Notes under the pieces: generated by a model | The model's input: the letters and a program-made list of their open reading frames with translations, nothing else | Database searches by the model: none | Told to the model about the DNA's origin: nothing | Translations under genes and position numbers: made by a program | In this document: in pieces, positions 46,391 to 55,072 of the stretch | Layout: each line of letters starts with the position of its first letter | Position numbering within the stretch: position 1 is the first letter of the stretch | Source of the DNA: Costertonia aggregata | GTDB lineage: Bacteria; Bacteroidota; Bacteroidia; Flavobacteriales; Flavobacteriaceae | DNA: 64,000 nt | Assembly: GCF_013402795.1 (NCBI RefSeq) | Contig: NZ_CP058595.1 | Location: 779,501 to 843,500, forward strand | Reading direction: 5' to 3'

Positions 46391-49012
46391 TTGGGTAAGA
46401 GTACAAAAATAAAGAAGGTAACCCCCTTAATGCAACAGTACAATACAATCAAGACCAAATATCCTGATGCGCTTTTGCTTTTTCGGGTAGGTGACTTTTA
46501 TGAAACTTTTGGTGAAGATGCTGTTAAAGCAGCTAAAATACTCGGTATTATCCTTACGCACAGAAACAATGGTGGTGACAAAACAGAACTTGCCGGTTTT
46601 CCGCATCACTCTCTGAATACCTATTTGCCCAAATTGGTAAAAGCCGGGCAACGTGTTGCCATTTGTGACCAGTTGGAAGACCCCAAACAAACCAAAACTA
46701 TCGTCAAAAGGGGTGTTACCGAATTGGTTACTCCCGGTGTGGCCCTAAACGACGATATACTGAACGCCAAGAAAAATAATTTTCTATGTGCCGTTCATTT
46801 TGGCAGAAAACAGTTGGGGGTTTCCTTTTTGGATATCTCTACAGGAGAATTTTTAACCTCTGAAGGTACCGAAGAACAAATTGACAAACTACTCCAAAAC
46901 TTTTCCCCGAACGAAGTATTGGTATCCAAGGCCCATAAAAAAGAGTTCATTGAAGTGTTCGGAGGTCACTTTCATACTTTTTTTGTGGAAGATTGGGTTT
47001 TTCAAGAAGATTATGCCCTTGAAACATTGACCTCGCATTTTAAAACGACCACGTTAAAGGGTTTTGGGGTAGACCACTTGTACAATGGCATCATAGCTGC
47101 CGCAACGGTATTACACTACCTTTCCGAAACACAGCATCGCCAACTTCAACATATAAATTCGCTGCAAAGAATTGCCGAAGAGGAATATATTTGGATGGAT
47201 CGTTTTACCATTCGCAATCTTGAACTATACCACTCTACAAACCAAAATGCGGTCACTTTATTGGATGTAATCGATAAAACCATTTCACCGATGGGCGGGC
47301 GAATGCTCAAACGATGGTTGGCACTGCCCTTAAAGAACATTGAAAAAATACAACGTAGGCATCAGGTGATTTCCTATTTTATGGAAAACCCACAAATACA
47401 CCAAGAACTACAACATTACATGAAGCAGATGGGCGACTTGGAACGGCTCATATCCAAAGTGGCCACCGGAAAAATAAATCCCAAAGAAGTTGTACAACTC
47501 AAAAACTCCATGGATGCGTTAGTTCCCATAAAGCAGCGTATCGCCCAAAGTACCGATGACTCCCTTAAACTTATTGGCGATCAATTGCACACCTGCGATT
47601 TGCTCCGAGGCAAAATAAAGGAAATGTTACATGAAGAGGCTCCCGTAAACATACTAAAGGGAAAAACCATTGCAGATGGTTACTCAACAGAATTGGACGA
47701 GCTTCGGCATTTGGCATTTTCGGGAAAGGATTATTTGGACAAAATGTTGGAACGTGAAACCGAACGTACCGGCATTACTTCGCTAAAAATAGCATCCAAC
47801 AATGTTTTTGGCTATTATATCGAAGTTAGGAACACACATAAAGACAAAGTTCCCGAGGAATGGATACGCAAGCAAACCTTGGTGAGTGCCGAGCGTTACA
47901 TTACCGAGGAGCTGAAAGAATACGAAGGTAAAATCTTAGGTGCCGAGGAACGCATTCAAAGTTTGGAACAGCAGTTATTTTCGCAGTTGGTAGTTTGGAT
48001 GCAAGAATATATTGCCCCAGTTCAAAACAATGCCAAACAAATTGCGCAATTGGATTGCCTTTGCGGATTTACCCAATTGGCCAAAGACAATAACTATGTT
48101 TGCCCTGTTTTGGACGATTCTACCGATATTGACATAAAAAGCGGGCGACATCCCGTTATTGAAAAGCAATTACCGTTGGGGGAAGCTTATATTGCCAATG
48201 ATGTAAGCTTAAACCGAAACAACCAACAGGTCATTATGATTACCGGGCCTAATATGAGTGGAAAATCTGCCATACTCAGGCAAACCGCATTGATAGTGCT
48301 GTTAGCGCAAATGGGAAGTTTTGTACCGGCAGAATCGGCCAAAATTGGTTATGTCGACAAAATTTTTACCCGAGTTGGTGCCAGTGACAATATATCAATG
48401 GGCGAATCTACCTTTATGGTAGAAATGAATGAAACCGCATCGATTTTAAACAATCTCTCTGAACGCAGCCTCGTATTATTGGACGAGATAGGCCGTGGCA
48501 CTAGCACTTATGACGGTATTTCGATAGCTTGGGCCATATCTGAATATTTACATGAGCATCCGGCGAGAGCGAAAACCTTGTTCGCCACACATTATCACGA
48601 GCTCAATGAAATGACAGCTACTTTTGAGCGTATTAAAAATTACAACGTATCGGTCAAGGAACTAAAAGACAACGTACTTTTTCTACGAAAGCTTACCCCG
48701 GGCGGGAGCGAGCACAGTTTTGGAATACACGTAGCAAAAATGGCAGGCATGCCGCAACAGGTCATCCATAAAGCCAATAAAATTTTAAAAAAGCTCGAAA
48801 AATCCCATTCCAATGAAGAACTTACCGATAAGTTAAATGCCGCGCAAAATGAAATGCAGTTGAGTTTCTTTAATTTGGACGACCCCTTACTAGAGCAAAT
48901 CAAAGAAGAAATCACTCATTTGGATATAAATACACTTACCCCTGTTGAGGCATTGATGAAGTTGAACGAGATAAAAAGGCTTCTTACGAAAAATAAAAAA
49001 GCGACCTCTTAA
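46391..49012 (+). CDS. mutS: DNA mismatch repair protein MutS
   Basis: Recognises mismatches and recruits MutL. The start is a TTG (46391): the conserved opening [19 protein letters not shown] requires it, and the first ATG (46430) would cut into that segment. Mismatch-binding motif is [14 protein letters not shown] (Phe-x-Glu at 37-39 region), Walker A is GPNMSGKS near 620, and the dimer signature [24 protein letters not shown] follows, then [10 protein letters not shown]. Length 873. A 248-base upstream gap has no gene. Confidence 0.96.
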   Translation: MGKSTKIKKVTPLMQQYNTIKTKYPDALLLFRVGDFYETFGEDAVKAAKILGIILTHRNNGGDKTELAGFPHHSLNTYLPKLVKAGQRVAICDQLEDPKQTKTIVKRGVTELVTPGVALNDDILNAKKNNFLCAVHFGRKQLGVSFLDISTGEFLTSEGTEEQIDKLLQNFSPNEVLVSKAHKKEFIEVFGGHFHTFFVEDWVFQEDYALETLTSHFKTTTLKGFGVDHLYNGIIAAATVLHYLSETQHRQLQHINSLQRIAEEEYIWMDRFTIRNLELYHSTNQNAVTLLDVIDKTISPMGGRMLKRWLALPLKNIEKIQRRHQVISYFMENPQIHQELQHYMKQMGDLERLISKVATGKINPKEVVQLKNSMDALVPIKQRIAQSTDDSLKLIGDQLHTCDLLRGKIKEMLHEEAPVNILKGKTIADGYSTELDELRHLAFSGKDYLDKMLERETERTGITSLKIASNNVFGYYIEVRNTHKDKVPEEWIRKQTLVSAERYITEELKEYEGKILGAEERIQSLEQQLFSQLVVWMQEYIAPVQNNAKQIAQLDCLCGFTQLAKDNNYVCPVLDDSTDIDIKSGRHPVIEKQLPLGEAYIANDVSLNRNNQQVIMITGPNMSGKSAILRQTALIVLLAQMGSFVPAESAKIGYVDKIFTRVGASDNISMGESTFMVEMNETASILNNLSERSLVLLDEIGRGTSTYDGISIAWAISEYLHEHPARAKTLFATHYHELNEMTATFERIKNYNVSVKELKDNVLFLRKLTPGGSEHSFGIHVAKMAGMPQQVIHKANKILKKLEKSHSNEELTDKLNAAQNEMQLSFFNLDDPLLEQIKEEITHLDINTLTPVEALMKLNEIKRLLTKNKKATS

Positions 49013-49063
49013 CAAACAAACTTATATAGACACAAAAACCTTTCAGGTTTTGATAAAAATTCC

Positions 49064-49093
49064 TTTGCATTTTATAGAATTGTATTAAATTTG
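49064..49093 (+). promoter_or_regulatory. Promoter of the tRNA pair
   Basis: TTTG at 49064-49067 and TAAATTTG at 49086-49093, an exact match to the Bacteroidota -33 / -7 consensus with 18 bases between, located 38 bases before tRNA-Gly. Confidence 0.8.
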
Positions 49094-49130
49094 CATCCGC
49101 ATCACTAAAGATGCACGTTCTTTTAAATAT

Positions 49131-49203
49131 GCGAAAATAGCTCAGCTGGTAGAGCGCCACCTTGCCAAGGTGGAGGTCGCGGGTTCGAATCCCGTTTTTC
49201 GCT
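49131..49203 (+). tRNA. tRNA-Gly (anticodon GCC)
   Basis: A 73-base cloverleaf: acceptor GCGAAAA pairs TTTTCGC with discriminator T; D arm GCTC AGCTGGTAGA GCGC; anticodon stem CCACC / GGTGG around TTGCCAA, so anticodon GCC; T arm GCGGG TTCGAAT CCCGT. CCA is not encoded. Confidence 0.97.
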
Positions 49204-49244
49204 CATTACTTAATACCAATTGGCCAATAATAGTATTGGTACAG

Positions 49245-49328
49245 GCTCGAGTGGTGGAATTGGTAGACACGTTGGACTTAAAATCCAATGGACATTAGTC
49301 CGTATGGGTTCAAGTCCCATCTCGAGTA
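49245..49328 (+). tRNA. tRNA-Leu (anticodon TAA)
   Basis: An 84-base type II tRNA: acceptor GCTCGAG with CTCGAGT (first pair G-T wobble), discriminator A; anticodon stem TTGGA / TCCAA with loop CTTAAAA, anticodon TAA reading UUA and UUG; long variable arm GGACATTAGTCCGT; T arm ATGGG TTCAAGT CCCAT. It follows tRNA-Gly by 41 bases and shares its promoter. Confidence 0.96.
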
Positions 49329-49332
49329 CACA

Positions 49333-49370
49333 ATCCCTTTTAATCTGTTCTGATTTTAAGGGTTTTTTTA
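49333..49370 (+). terminator. Terminator of the tRNA operon
   Basis: Imperfect stem AATCCCTTTTAATC / GATTTTAAGGGTT followed by TTTTTTT, starting 5 bases after tRNA-Leu. Confidence 0.75.
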
Positions 49371-49388
49371 TGATTTAAACTGTTATCG

Positions 49389-49850
49389 TTGATACTGGAC
49401 TTGATTATAGCAATATTATGGAGTATTTCTCCCTTTGGCGAGGCCAAAGTGGGTATTCCGTATGGTATGCTGAACGGTATCAACATCTATTTGGTCTTTG
49501 TTTGTTGCCTTGCGGCCAATATACTGGTATTCCCACTGATGATATTTTTTCTGGAAAAAATCAACATGTACCTTTTGAAATGGAAATTTTACAAAAAATC
49601 AGCGATTTTCGTGGCAAAAAGAGCAAAAACAGGCTCTGCGAACAAAATTAAAAAGTATGGGTTTTGGGGGCTGATCGTTTTTGTGATGATCCCGCTTCCG
49701 GGAACGGGAGTTTACGCTGGTAGCATCGCCACCTATCTTTTAAAAATCGAAAAAAAGAGAGCCTTTTTGGCAAACGTTATCGGTATAACGATTTCTTCTA
49801 TCATTATATGGGTAACGACATTATTATCTATGAAAGGGATGGCAGGTTGA
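49389..49850 (+). CDS. Small multidrug-export family membrane protein (COG2426)
   Basis: A 153-residue inner-membrane protein with helices starting LIIAILWSISPFGEAKVGIPYGML, IYLVFVCCLAANILVFPLMIFFL, and YGFWGLIVFVMIPLPGTGVYAGSIATYLL. The EAKVGIPYG and PLPGTGVYAG segments are the hallmark of PF06695, named small multidrug export after a single case; real substrate unknown. The start must be a TTG (49389): the frame is closed by a TGA at 49371-49373 and no ATG occurs in the first 26 codons. Confidence 0.83.
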   Translation: MILDLIIAILWSISPFGEAKVGIPYGMLNGINIYLVFVCCLAANILVFPLMIFFLEKINMYLLKWKFYKKSAIFVAKRAKTGSANKIKKYGFWGLIVFVMIPLPGTGVYAGSIATYLLKIEKKRAFLANVIGITISSIIIWVTTLLSMKGMAG

Positions 49851-49905
49851 GCGTTTCATTTGTGACGTTTGTTATATTTAAAAGGTTAAGCGTATCTTTA
49901 TTCGA

Positions 49906-50541
49906 ATGAAGAAAAGGCTTATCAAAATCATGGCATCTGGTATTCTAGCCTTTGCACTACTCATTTTCTTGTGCAATTATATCATTGATTCCGCAGCGGA
50001 GGGCAAAACTTTTTCAAATTCCTCGGATATTCCGAAAAATAGGGTGGGCTTGGTATTGGGTACTTCCAATAAATTATCGAGCGGATATTCAAATCCGTAC
50101 TATACCCACCGTATAAAGGCCACAATAGCATTGTATAATGCCGGTAAAATAGAGTTTGTGCTGGTAAGTGGTGACAATGGGTCCAAATATTATAACGAGC
50201 CCAATACTTTCAAAAAAGACCTTATAAAAGGAGGGATACCCGAAGAAAAAATCTTTTTGGATTATGCGGGCTTTAGAACATTGGATTCCATGGTGCGGGC
50301 AAAAAACGTTTTCGGGTTGGATAGTGTTACCGTTATTTCGCAGAAATTCCATAACGAAAGAGCCATTTATCTAGCCGATAAAAAGGGCCTGGTCGCCATT
50401 GGTTACAATGCTAAAGATGTATCAACGCAACAAGGGCTAAAAGTACAGTTTCGAGAGTATTTTGCACGGGTAAAAGTTTTTTTGGATGTACTTTTTAATA
50501 CACAGCCCAAGTTTTACGGGGACCACATAGAGATAAAGTAA
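49906..50541 (+). CDS. SanA/YdcF-type DUF218 protein
   Basis: A 211-residue protein with one N-terminal membrane helix (IMASGILAFALLIFLCNYII) and a periplasmic DUF218 domain: RVGLVLGTSNKLSSGYSNPYYTHRIKATIALYNAGKIEFVLVSGDNG, then FLDYAGFRTLDSMVRAKNVFG and QKFHNERAIYLADKKG. The length and order fit SanA, linked in enterobacteria to envelope barrier function. Role here inferred from family. Confidence 0.88.
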   Translation: MKKRLIKIMASGILAFALLIFLCNYIIDSAAEGKTFSNSSDIPKNRVGLVLGTSNKLSSGYSNPYYTHRIKATIALYNAGKIEFVLVSGDNGSKYYNEPNTFKKDLIKGGIPEEKIFLDYAGFRTLDSMVRAKNVFGLDSVTVISQKFHNERAIYLADKKGLVAIGYNAKDVSTQQGLKVQFREYFARVKVFLDVLFNTQPKFYGDHIEIK

Positions 50542-50589
50542 GGTTCCGAAGAAAAGCGTTATTTTAGAGCAAACAACCTTACCTTTTGT

Positions 50590-51840
50590 ATGTTCAAAAT
50601 CAAAACACTGCTTAAAAATCTTGGACCGGGCCTTTTGTTCGCGAGTATGGCCATAGGTACATCACATTTAGTACTATCTACAAAAGCCGGCGCACAATAT
50701 GGTTGGGTCATGGCCATTCCCATAATATTGGCGAACATATTCAAATATCCCTTTTTTGAATTTGGGGTCAGGTACACCAACACAACCGATAAAACACTCA
50801 TTGAAGGATATCTAAACCGTGGGAAAGGGTATTTATGGTTCTATGCGTTTATTACATTGATTACCACTTTTACTATATTGGCAGCACTTTATACTGTTAC
50901 GGCAGGGCTTTTCATCAATCTTTTTAAGATAAACATATCTATATCTTTAATTGCATTTGTACTGTTCGCTTTCATAAGCCTATTGCTTATCATTGGTCGA
51001 TATGCTTTTATGGAAAATTCCTTGAAATTCGTAATTTCCATTTTATTTATAGCCCTAATAGTAACCACTATATTGGTTGTTTTTAAAGGACAGATACATA
51101 CGGTAAACGACTTTGAGCCCCCATCGATTTTTAATGAAGCGGGCATACTTTTTTTGATAAGCCTCATGGGGTGGATGCCTACTACTGTAGAAGCTTCTAG
51201 TTGGGTAAGCCTATGGAGTATTGAAAAATGGAAAAGCGAGAAACGTAAACCCTCATTAAAAGAATCGCTACAGGAATTCAATACCGGTTATAGCATGACA
51301 GGCATTTTAGCACTGTTCTTTTTAATAATAGGCTGGTTTACCCTATATGGTACGAATACGCAGCTCAGTGGAAATGCGGTTACGTTCGCCGACCAAGTTG
51401 TAAGGCTTTTTACAACACATATAGGTTCTTGGGCCTATATTTTCATCGCTGTTTCAGCATTCGCCACGATGTTCAGTACCTGCATGACGGCACACGATGC
51501 GGTGACCCGTGTAAGCTTGGATATCATTGCCTTGCTTTATCCAAAATTTGGAATACAGGCCAAAAAACACTTCTTTGCATTGGGCATTATTGTGTTGGCT
51601 ATTATAAATTTTATCGTTATCGCCGTCTTTTCAGCCAATATGGGTCAGTTAGTTGCCTTGGCTACTTTTGTATCCTTTGTAGTTGCACCAATTATAGGCT
51701 ATATGAACTTAAAAAATGTGATGAGTGCCGACGTACCCGAACCTCATAGACCCAAAAAGGGGTTACAGTATCTCACCTATGCCGGCATCGCATTTCTGTC
51801 TTTCTTTTCCATCTATTATTTTTGGGTCGTGGTTTTCTAA
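50590..51840 (+). CDS. Nramp-fold transporter without canonical metal-binding motifs
   Basis: A 416-residue, 11-helix inner-membrane protein of the Nramp/APC type: it starts NLGPGLLFASMAIGTSHLVLSTKAGAQYGW, aligning with the Nramp helix-1 region, and has the FEFGVRYTNTTDKTLIEGY and FATMFSTCMTAHDAVTRVS segments. However, helix 1 lacks the Asp-Pro-Gly-Asn motif (it reads MAIGTS) and helix 6 lacks Met-Pro-His (it reads GWMPTTVEASSWVS). Metal transport is therefore doubtful; Nramp relatives without these residues are known for other ions. Substrate unknown. Confidence 0.85.
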   Translation: MFKIKTLLKNLGPGLLFASMAIGTSHLVLSTKAGAQYGWVMAIPIILANIFKYPFFEFGVRYTNTTDKTLIEGYLNRGKGYLWFYAFITLITTFTILAALYTVTAGLFINLFKINISISLIAFVLFAFISLLLIIGRYAFMENSLKFVISILFIALIVTTILVVFKGQIHTVNDFEPPSIFNEAGILFLISLMGWMPTTVEASSWVSLWSIEKWKSEKRKPSLKESLQEFNTGYSMTGILALFFLIIGWFTLYGTNTQLSGNAVTFADQVVRLFTTHIGSWAYIFIAVSAFATMFSTCMTAHDAVTRVSLDIIALLYPKFGIQAKKHFFALGIIVLAIINFIVIAVFSANMGQLVALATFVSFVVAPIIGYMNLKNVMSADVPEPHRPKKGLQYLTYAGIAFLSFFSIYYFWVVVF

Positions 51841-51878
51841 ATAATCCTTTAATACAGGCTTAACACTATTTACTTGAC

Positions 51879-51892
51879 ATTGTATATACAAT
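51879..51892. promoter_or_regulatory. 14-bp palindrome within a putative promoter
   Basis: ATTGTATATACAAT is a perfect palindrome between a TTG (51874-51876) and an AATCTTTA near-match to the -7 box (51897-51904, 20 bases apart), 39 bases before the 63-codon gene. Could be an operator for that gene; the -7 match is weak. Confidence 0.35.
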
Positions 51893-51930
51893 TTTAAATC
51901 TTTACAACCGCAAATGAAAATTGATATTAC

Positions 51931-52122
51931 ATGAAATTGGTACGCATTAAGAGAAAAACTAGGACGGAAAAAAGATATACTTCAAAAATGGGAATTCTAT
52001 CCGTTCAAGTTACATACATTAAAAAGATGCTTTTAGGCATTCCCGTAAAGACCTTGCATAAATATAGGGAAACGTATTATGGCGAAATGAAAGATTGTAC
52101 CGATTGCTACCTATTTATTTAG
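51931..52122 (+). CDS. Small conserved-looking protein
   Basis: 63 residues, basic N-terminal half (KLVRIKRKTRTEKRYTSKMGILSVQ) and a second half VTYIKKMLLGIPVKTLHKYRETYYGEMKDC followed by a CTDC motif. The LYxYRETYYGE-like wording is familiar from short flavobacterial proteins of unknown function. It has its own possible promoter with a palindrome. The Cys-x-x-Cys at 56-59 could bind metal. It stops 7 bases before the convergent OmpA-family gene ends. Confidence 0.6.
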   Translation: MKLVRIKRKTRTEKRYTSKMGILSVQVTYIKKMLLGIPVKTLHKYRETYYGEMKDCTDCYLFI

Positions 52123-52129
52123 CAAACGT

Positions 52130-54079
52130 TTATTTGAGCAGGTTATAATTTAAGACCACGATTAAAGATCTTTCATTTTTTTGGTGTAAAAGGTTTATAC
52201 AATACACACCGTTTTTACAGTTGTTCAAAATTTTGGTCTCACCATACCCAACCGAATATAATATATTGCTCGCGGGTACGCCATTCTCAAGAAGATGTTT
52301 TTTGATGGCATCAGATCTATTTTGGGACAATCTGAAATTGGTGCTGCCACCGCCACGGCTATCGGTATGCGATTCAATACGAAGCTGAAATTCCGGAAAC
52401 TTTTTTAAGGCATCTACGACTTTCGCCAATTCTTCCGCTATTACAGGAGTAATATTGCTCTTACCCTTGTCAAAGTAAAACTTGTTCAATTTTATTGCCC
52501 ATTGGTCTTCCTTTTCTTCCACTATATCAGCCATATGGGTCAAGGTTATATCCAATGGTTTGGATTGCACAACTTCCAGTTCTTGGGCATTATATTCTTT
52601 TTCGTAAACGGAATGCTTTTCCTTTGCCACTTTTATTTTAATGGTGTCTTTCCAGGGAATCTCCAATTGGTACGCACCGTCACCATCCGAATATACTTCT
52701 TTCAAAAGATTACCGTCTACGTCCGATACTTTAATAGACGCCTTTTCAATAGCCTTGTCGCCTACTGATTTTGTTACACTTCCCTTAATGGCTATGGTTT
52801 TTAATCCAGGCTTTTCATCAATCTTAAAACCATAAATATCATCGTTGCCTATGCCACCTTTTCTGTTGGATGAAAAATAACCCAAAAGTCCGTCGCCCTC
52901 ATTTCTGATAATGAAACCGAAATCATCGTCTACCGAGTTGATGCCATCACCTAGGTTAACGGGTATGCTAAACGTACCATCTTGCTGAATATTGGTCTTG
53001 TAAACATCCATACCACCCATACCATAAAAAATATCGGAAGAAAAATAAAGGCTGTTTTCAAAAATATAAGGAGCTATCTCATTGCCAGGCGTATTTATAC
53101 GTGGACCTAAATTTACCGGGGCAGACATAATTCTACCATAATTGGTATTCACGTAATAAATATCGGTTCCCCCATAACTATCCTCAAAGTTAGCGGCAAA
53201 ATATAATCTTTGCGATTTTGCATCAAAAAAGGGATAATAAAATGATGTGCTCAAATCGCGTAAAAGATAGTTGAAAGATTTATCCGGACCGTCGGAAACG
53301 GTGGCCAGGCCTATGGCTAATGCATTTTTCCCATTTTCATCGAACAACAGCTTATCATCCTCTTCATTGGATACTATGTAAAAAAGCTTTTGTAACGACT
53401 GTGAATAATACGGAGTGGCTTTGTGATAGCTTGATTTTGGAATGCCCTGCAGGCGCTTGGTCACTTCTGAAATATTACCATCTGCAGTAATCTTTGATGT
53501 ATACAAATCTAAATATGAATCGCCTGTTGGCCCATATATTTTTTTTGTGCTCACTGGTCTGGCACTTGTAAAAAGCAAGTCGTCATTATAAAAAGTAGGC
53601 GAAAAATCTGACTGCCTACTATTGGCGACAAGATTAAAAATATTAAAATCCATTGCATTCATATCCTTTGAGCGTAACAATTCGTAGTTAAACTCCGCAT
53701 TTTCAATGAGCTCTCCCGCCAATTGGTTTTTCTTGGTCTGAAGAAATGCTTTTACCTTTTCTTTTTCACCGATTTTTGATAAGGATTGCAGCATTTTATT
53801 AAAATCATGCGAAGACATGATACTATCGTTCTTTAAAACTTCCAAAAAGGCTTTTGATGCATTTTCATACTTACCGACTTTAAAATAGGAATCTGCCAAA
53901 TTTAACTTCTGTTGCCCGCTCAAGGATTTTTCCTTTTGTTCCTTTTGATACTCTTGTATGGCTTGGTAATAGTTATATCCAAAGTACAATGCATCTGCCT
54001 TGGACTTCTTTTCCTGGGAAAAAGAGCCTAAACAAGCAAATAAAAAAATAATAAATACTATTTTTTGAACCATGCGCAA
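52130..54079 (-). CDS. OmpA-family outer-membrane protein (PorE-like architecture)
   Basis: A 649-residue exported protein with signal peptide, TPR-like helices at about 25-115 (ALYFGYNYYQAIQEYQKEQKEK), PD40/WD40-type beta repeats at 150-410 (FSPTFYNDDLLFTSARPV, YFSSNRKGGIGNDDIYG), a carboxypeptidase-regulatory-like domain at about 425-520, and an OmpA peptidoglycan-binding domain at 525-649 (NKFYFDKGKSNITP, LRIESHTDSRGG, RLSQNRSDAIKKHL). This order is that of PorE-type proteins, associated with the type IX secretion system in Bacteroidota. It ends the operon with the PorP/SprF-like and Calx-beta genes. Confidence 0.9.
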   Translation of the reverse strand: MRMVQKIVFIIFLFACLGSFSQEKKSKADALYFGYNYYQAIQEYQKEQKEKSLSGQQKLNLADSYFKVGKYENASKAFLEVLKNDSIMSSHDFNKMLQSLSKIGEKEKVKAFLQTKKNQLAGELIENAEFNYELLRSKDMNAMDFNIFNLVANSRQSDFSPTFYNDDLLFTSARPVSTKKIYGPTGDSYLDLYTSKITADGNISEVTKRLQGIPKSSYHKATPYYSQSLQKLFYIVSNEEDDKLLFDENGKNALAIGLATVSDGPDKSFNYLLRDLSTSFYYPFFDAKSQRLYFAANFEDSYGGTDIYYVNTNYGRIMSAPVNLGPRINTPGNEIAPYIFENSLYFSSDIFYGMGGMDVYKTNIQQDGTFSIPVNLGDGINSVDDDFGFIIRNEGDGLLGYFSSNRKGGIGNDDIYGFKIDEKPGLKTIAIKGSVTKSVGDKAIEKASIKVSDVDGNLLKEVYSDGDGAYQLEIPWKDTIKIKVAKEKHSVYEKEYNAQELEVVQSKPLDITLTHMADIVEEKEDQWAIKLNKFYFDKGKSNITPVIAEELAKVVDALKKFPEFQLRIESHTDSRGGGSTNFRLSQNRSDAIKKHLLENGVPASNILYSVGYGETKILNNCKNGVYCINLLHQKNERSLIVVLNYNLLK

Positions 54080-54087
54080 CTAAAATT

Positions 54088-55068
54088 TTAGAAAAATCTA
54101 GGTGTATCTATTTGTTTTGGTTTGCCTTTTGTTTTTTGTGTTTTTTGTCTCTTGTTTCTATTACCGCTACCGGAACCCAAATAAAACTTTAAGATCACTT
54201 CGTGTGAACCGCTATTGAACTGCCCCAGGGCATTGGTGTTATAATCATAGGAGTAGCCCAAGAACAAGCCATTGGAAATTTGGAATCCCGCCAAACCGCT
54301 CACAGCATTGTCCCATCTGTAGGCCGCACCTACCGTAAAAACATCATTAATCAAAAAGTTGGTAGAAAGATTGATGTTCAAAGGAGAACCTTCTAAAAAA
54401 TTTACCAAAAAGGCAGGTTTAAATTTTAAGCTGTCCGATAGGTCAAACACATACCCTCCTATAAAATTTGCCTGAATCTTATTGTCGATCAGGGCAATTA
54501 CATCTTCGTCCGTACTTAAATTGGCCAAAAAATTTGGTGCTGACAGCCCCACATACCAGTTATCGGCATACAAAAACGTTCCCGCACCCACCATAGGGTA
54601 TAATTTGTTCACTTGATCATCAAAAACCAAAGGTTCCGGATTTTCAAAATCACCCTTTGTGTAGTCAACATTTAAAACCGATGCCCCGGCGTTTAGACCA
54701 AAGGATAGCTTAACATCATCAGAAACGTTCACCTGAAATGAATAGGCCAAATCAAAATACGTTTGGCTAATTGGCCCCAATTGATCACTGATGGCATTAA
54801 AACCAAGGCCGTTTTTCTCATTGGCCAAGGGTATATTGGCACCAAACCTGAAGGTTCTCGGTGCCCCATCAATATCTATCCACTGTGCCCGGTACAAACC
54901 TATAATTTCAGTTTTGTCGACCGTTCCCACATAGGCCGAGTTAAAGCTGCCTATATTGTACATGTATTGTGTGTATTGCGGTTCTTTTTGACCATAAGCA
55001 AAAAACACCATAATCATGGTTAAAAAAAGAAGTATGCCACACTTGTTCGTGTACTTTTTATAAACCAT
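54088..55068 (-). CDS. PorP/SprF-family type IX secretion membrane protein
   Basis: A 326-residue outer-membrane protein. After a signal peptide (ILLFLTMIMVFFAYGQ) comes the family opening EPQYTQYMYNIGSFNSAYVG, and further along GLFLGYSYDYNTNALGQFNSGSHEVILKFYLG, which is the closing PorP/SprF pattern. Members work with type IX secreted surface proteins that carry type B C-terminal domains, as SprF does for SprB. The start at 55068 is 4 bases after the stop of such a surface-protein gene, so the two are a dedicated pair. Confidence 0.93.
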   Translation of the reverse strand: MVYKKYTNKCGILLFLTMIMVFFAYGQKEPQYTQYMYNIGSFNSAYVGTVDKTEIIGLYRAQWIDIDGAPRTFRFGANIPLANEKNGLGFNAISDQLGPISQTYFDLAYSFQVNVSDDVKLSFGLNAGASVLNVDYTKGDFENPEPLVFDDQVNKLYPMVGAGTFLYADNWYVGLSAPNFLANLSTDEDVIALIDNKIQANFIGGYVFDLSDSLKFKPAFLVNFLEGSPLNINLSTNFLINDVFTVGAAYRWDNAVSGLAGFQISNGLFLGYSYDYNTNALGQFNSGSHEVILKFYLGSGSGNRNKRQKTQKTKGKPKQIDTPRFF

Positions 55069-55072
55069 ATTC

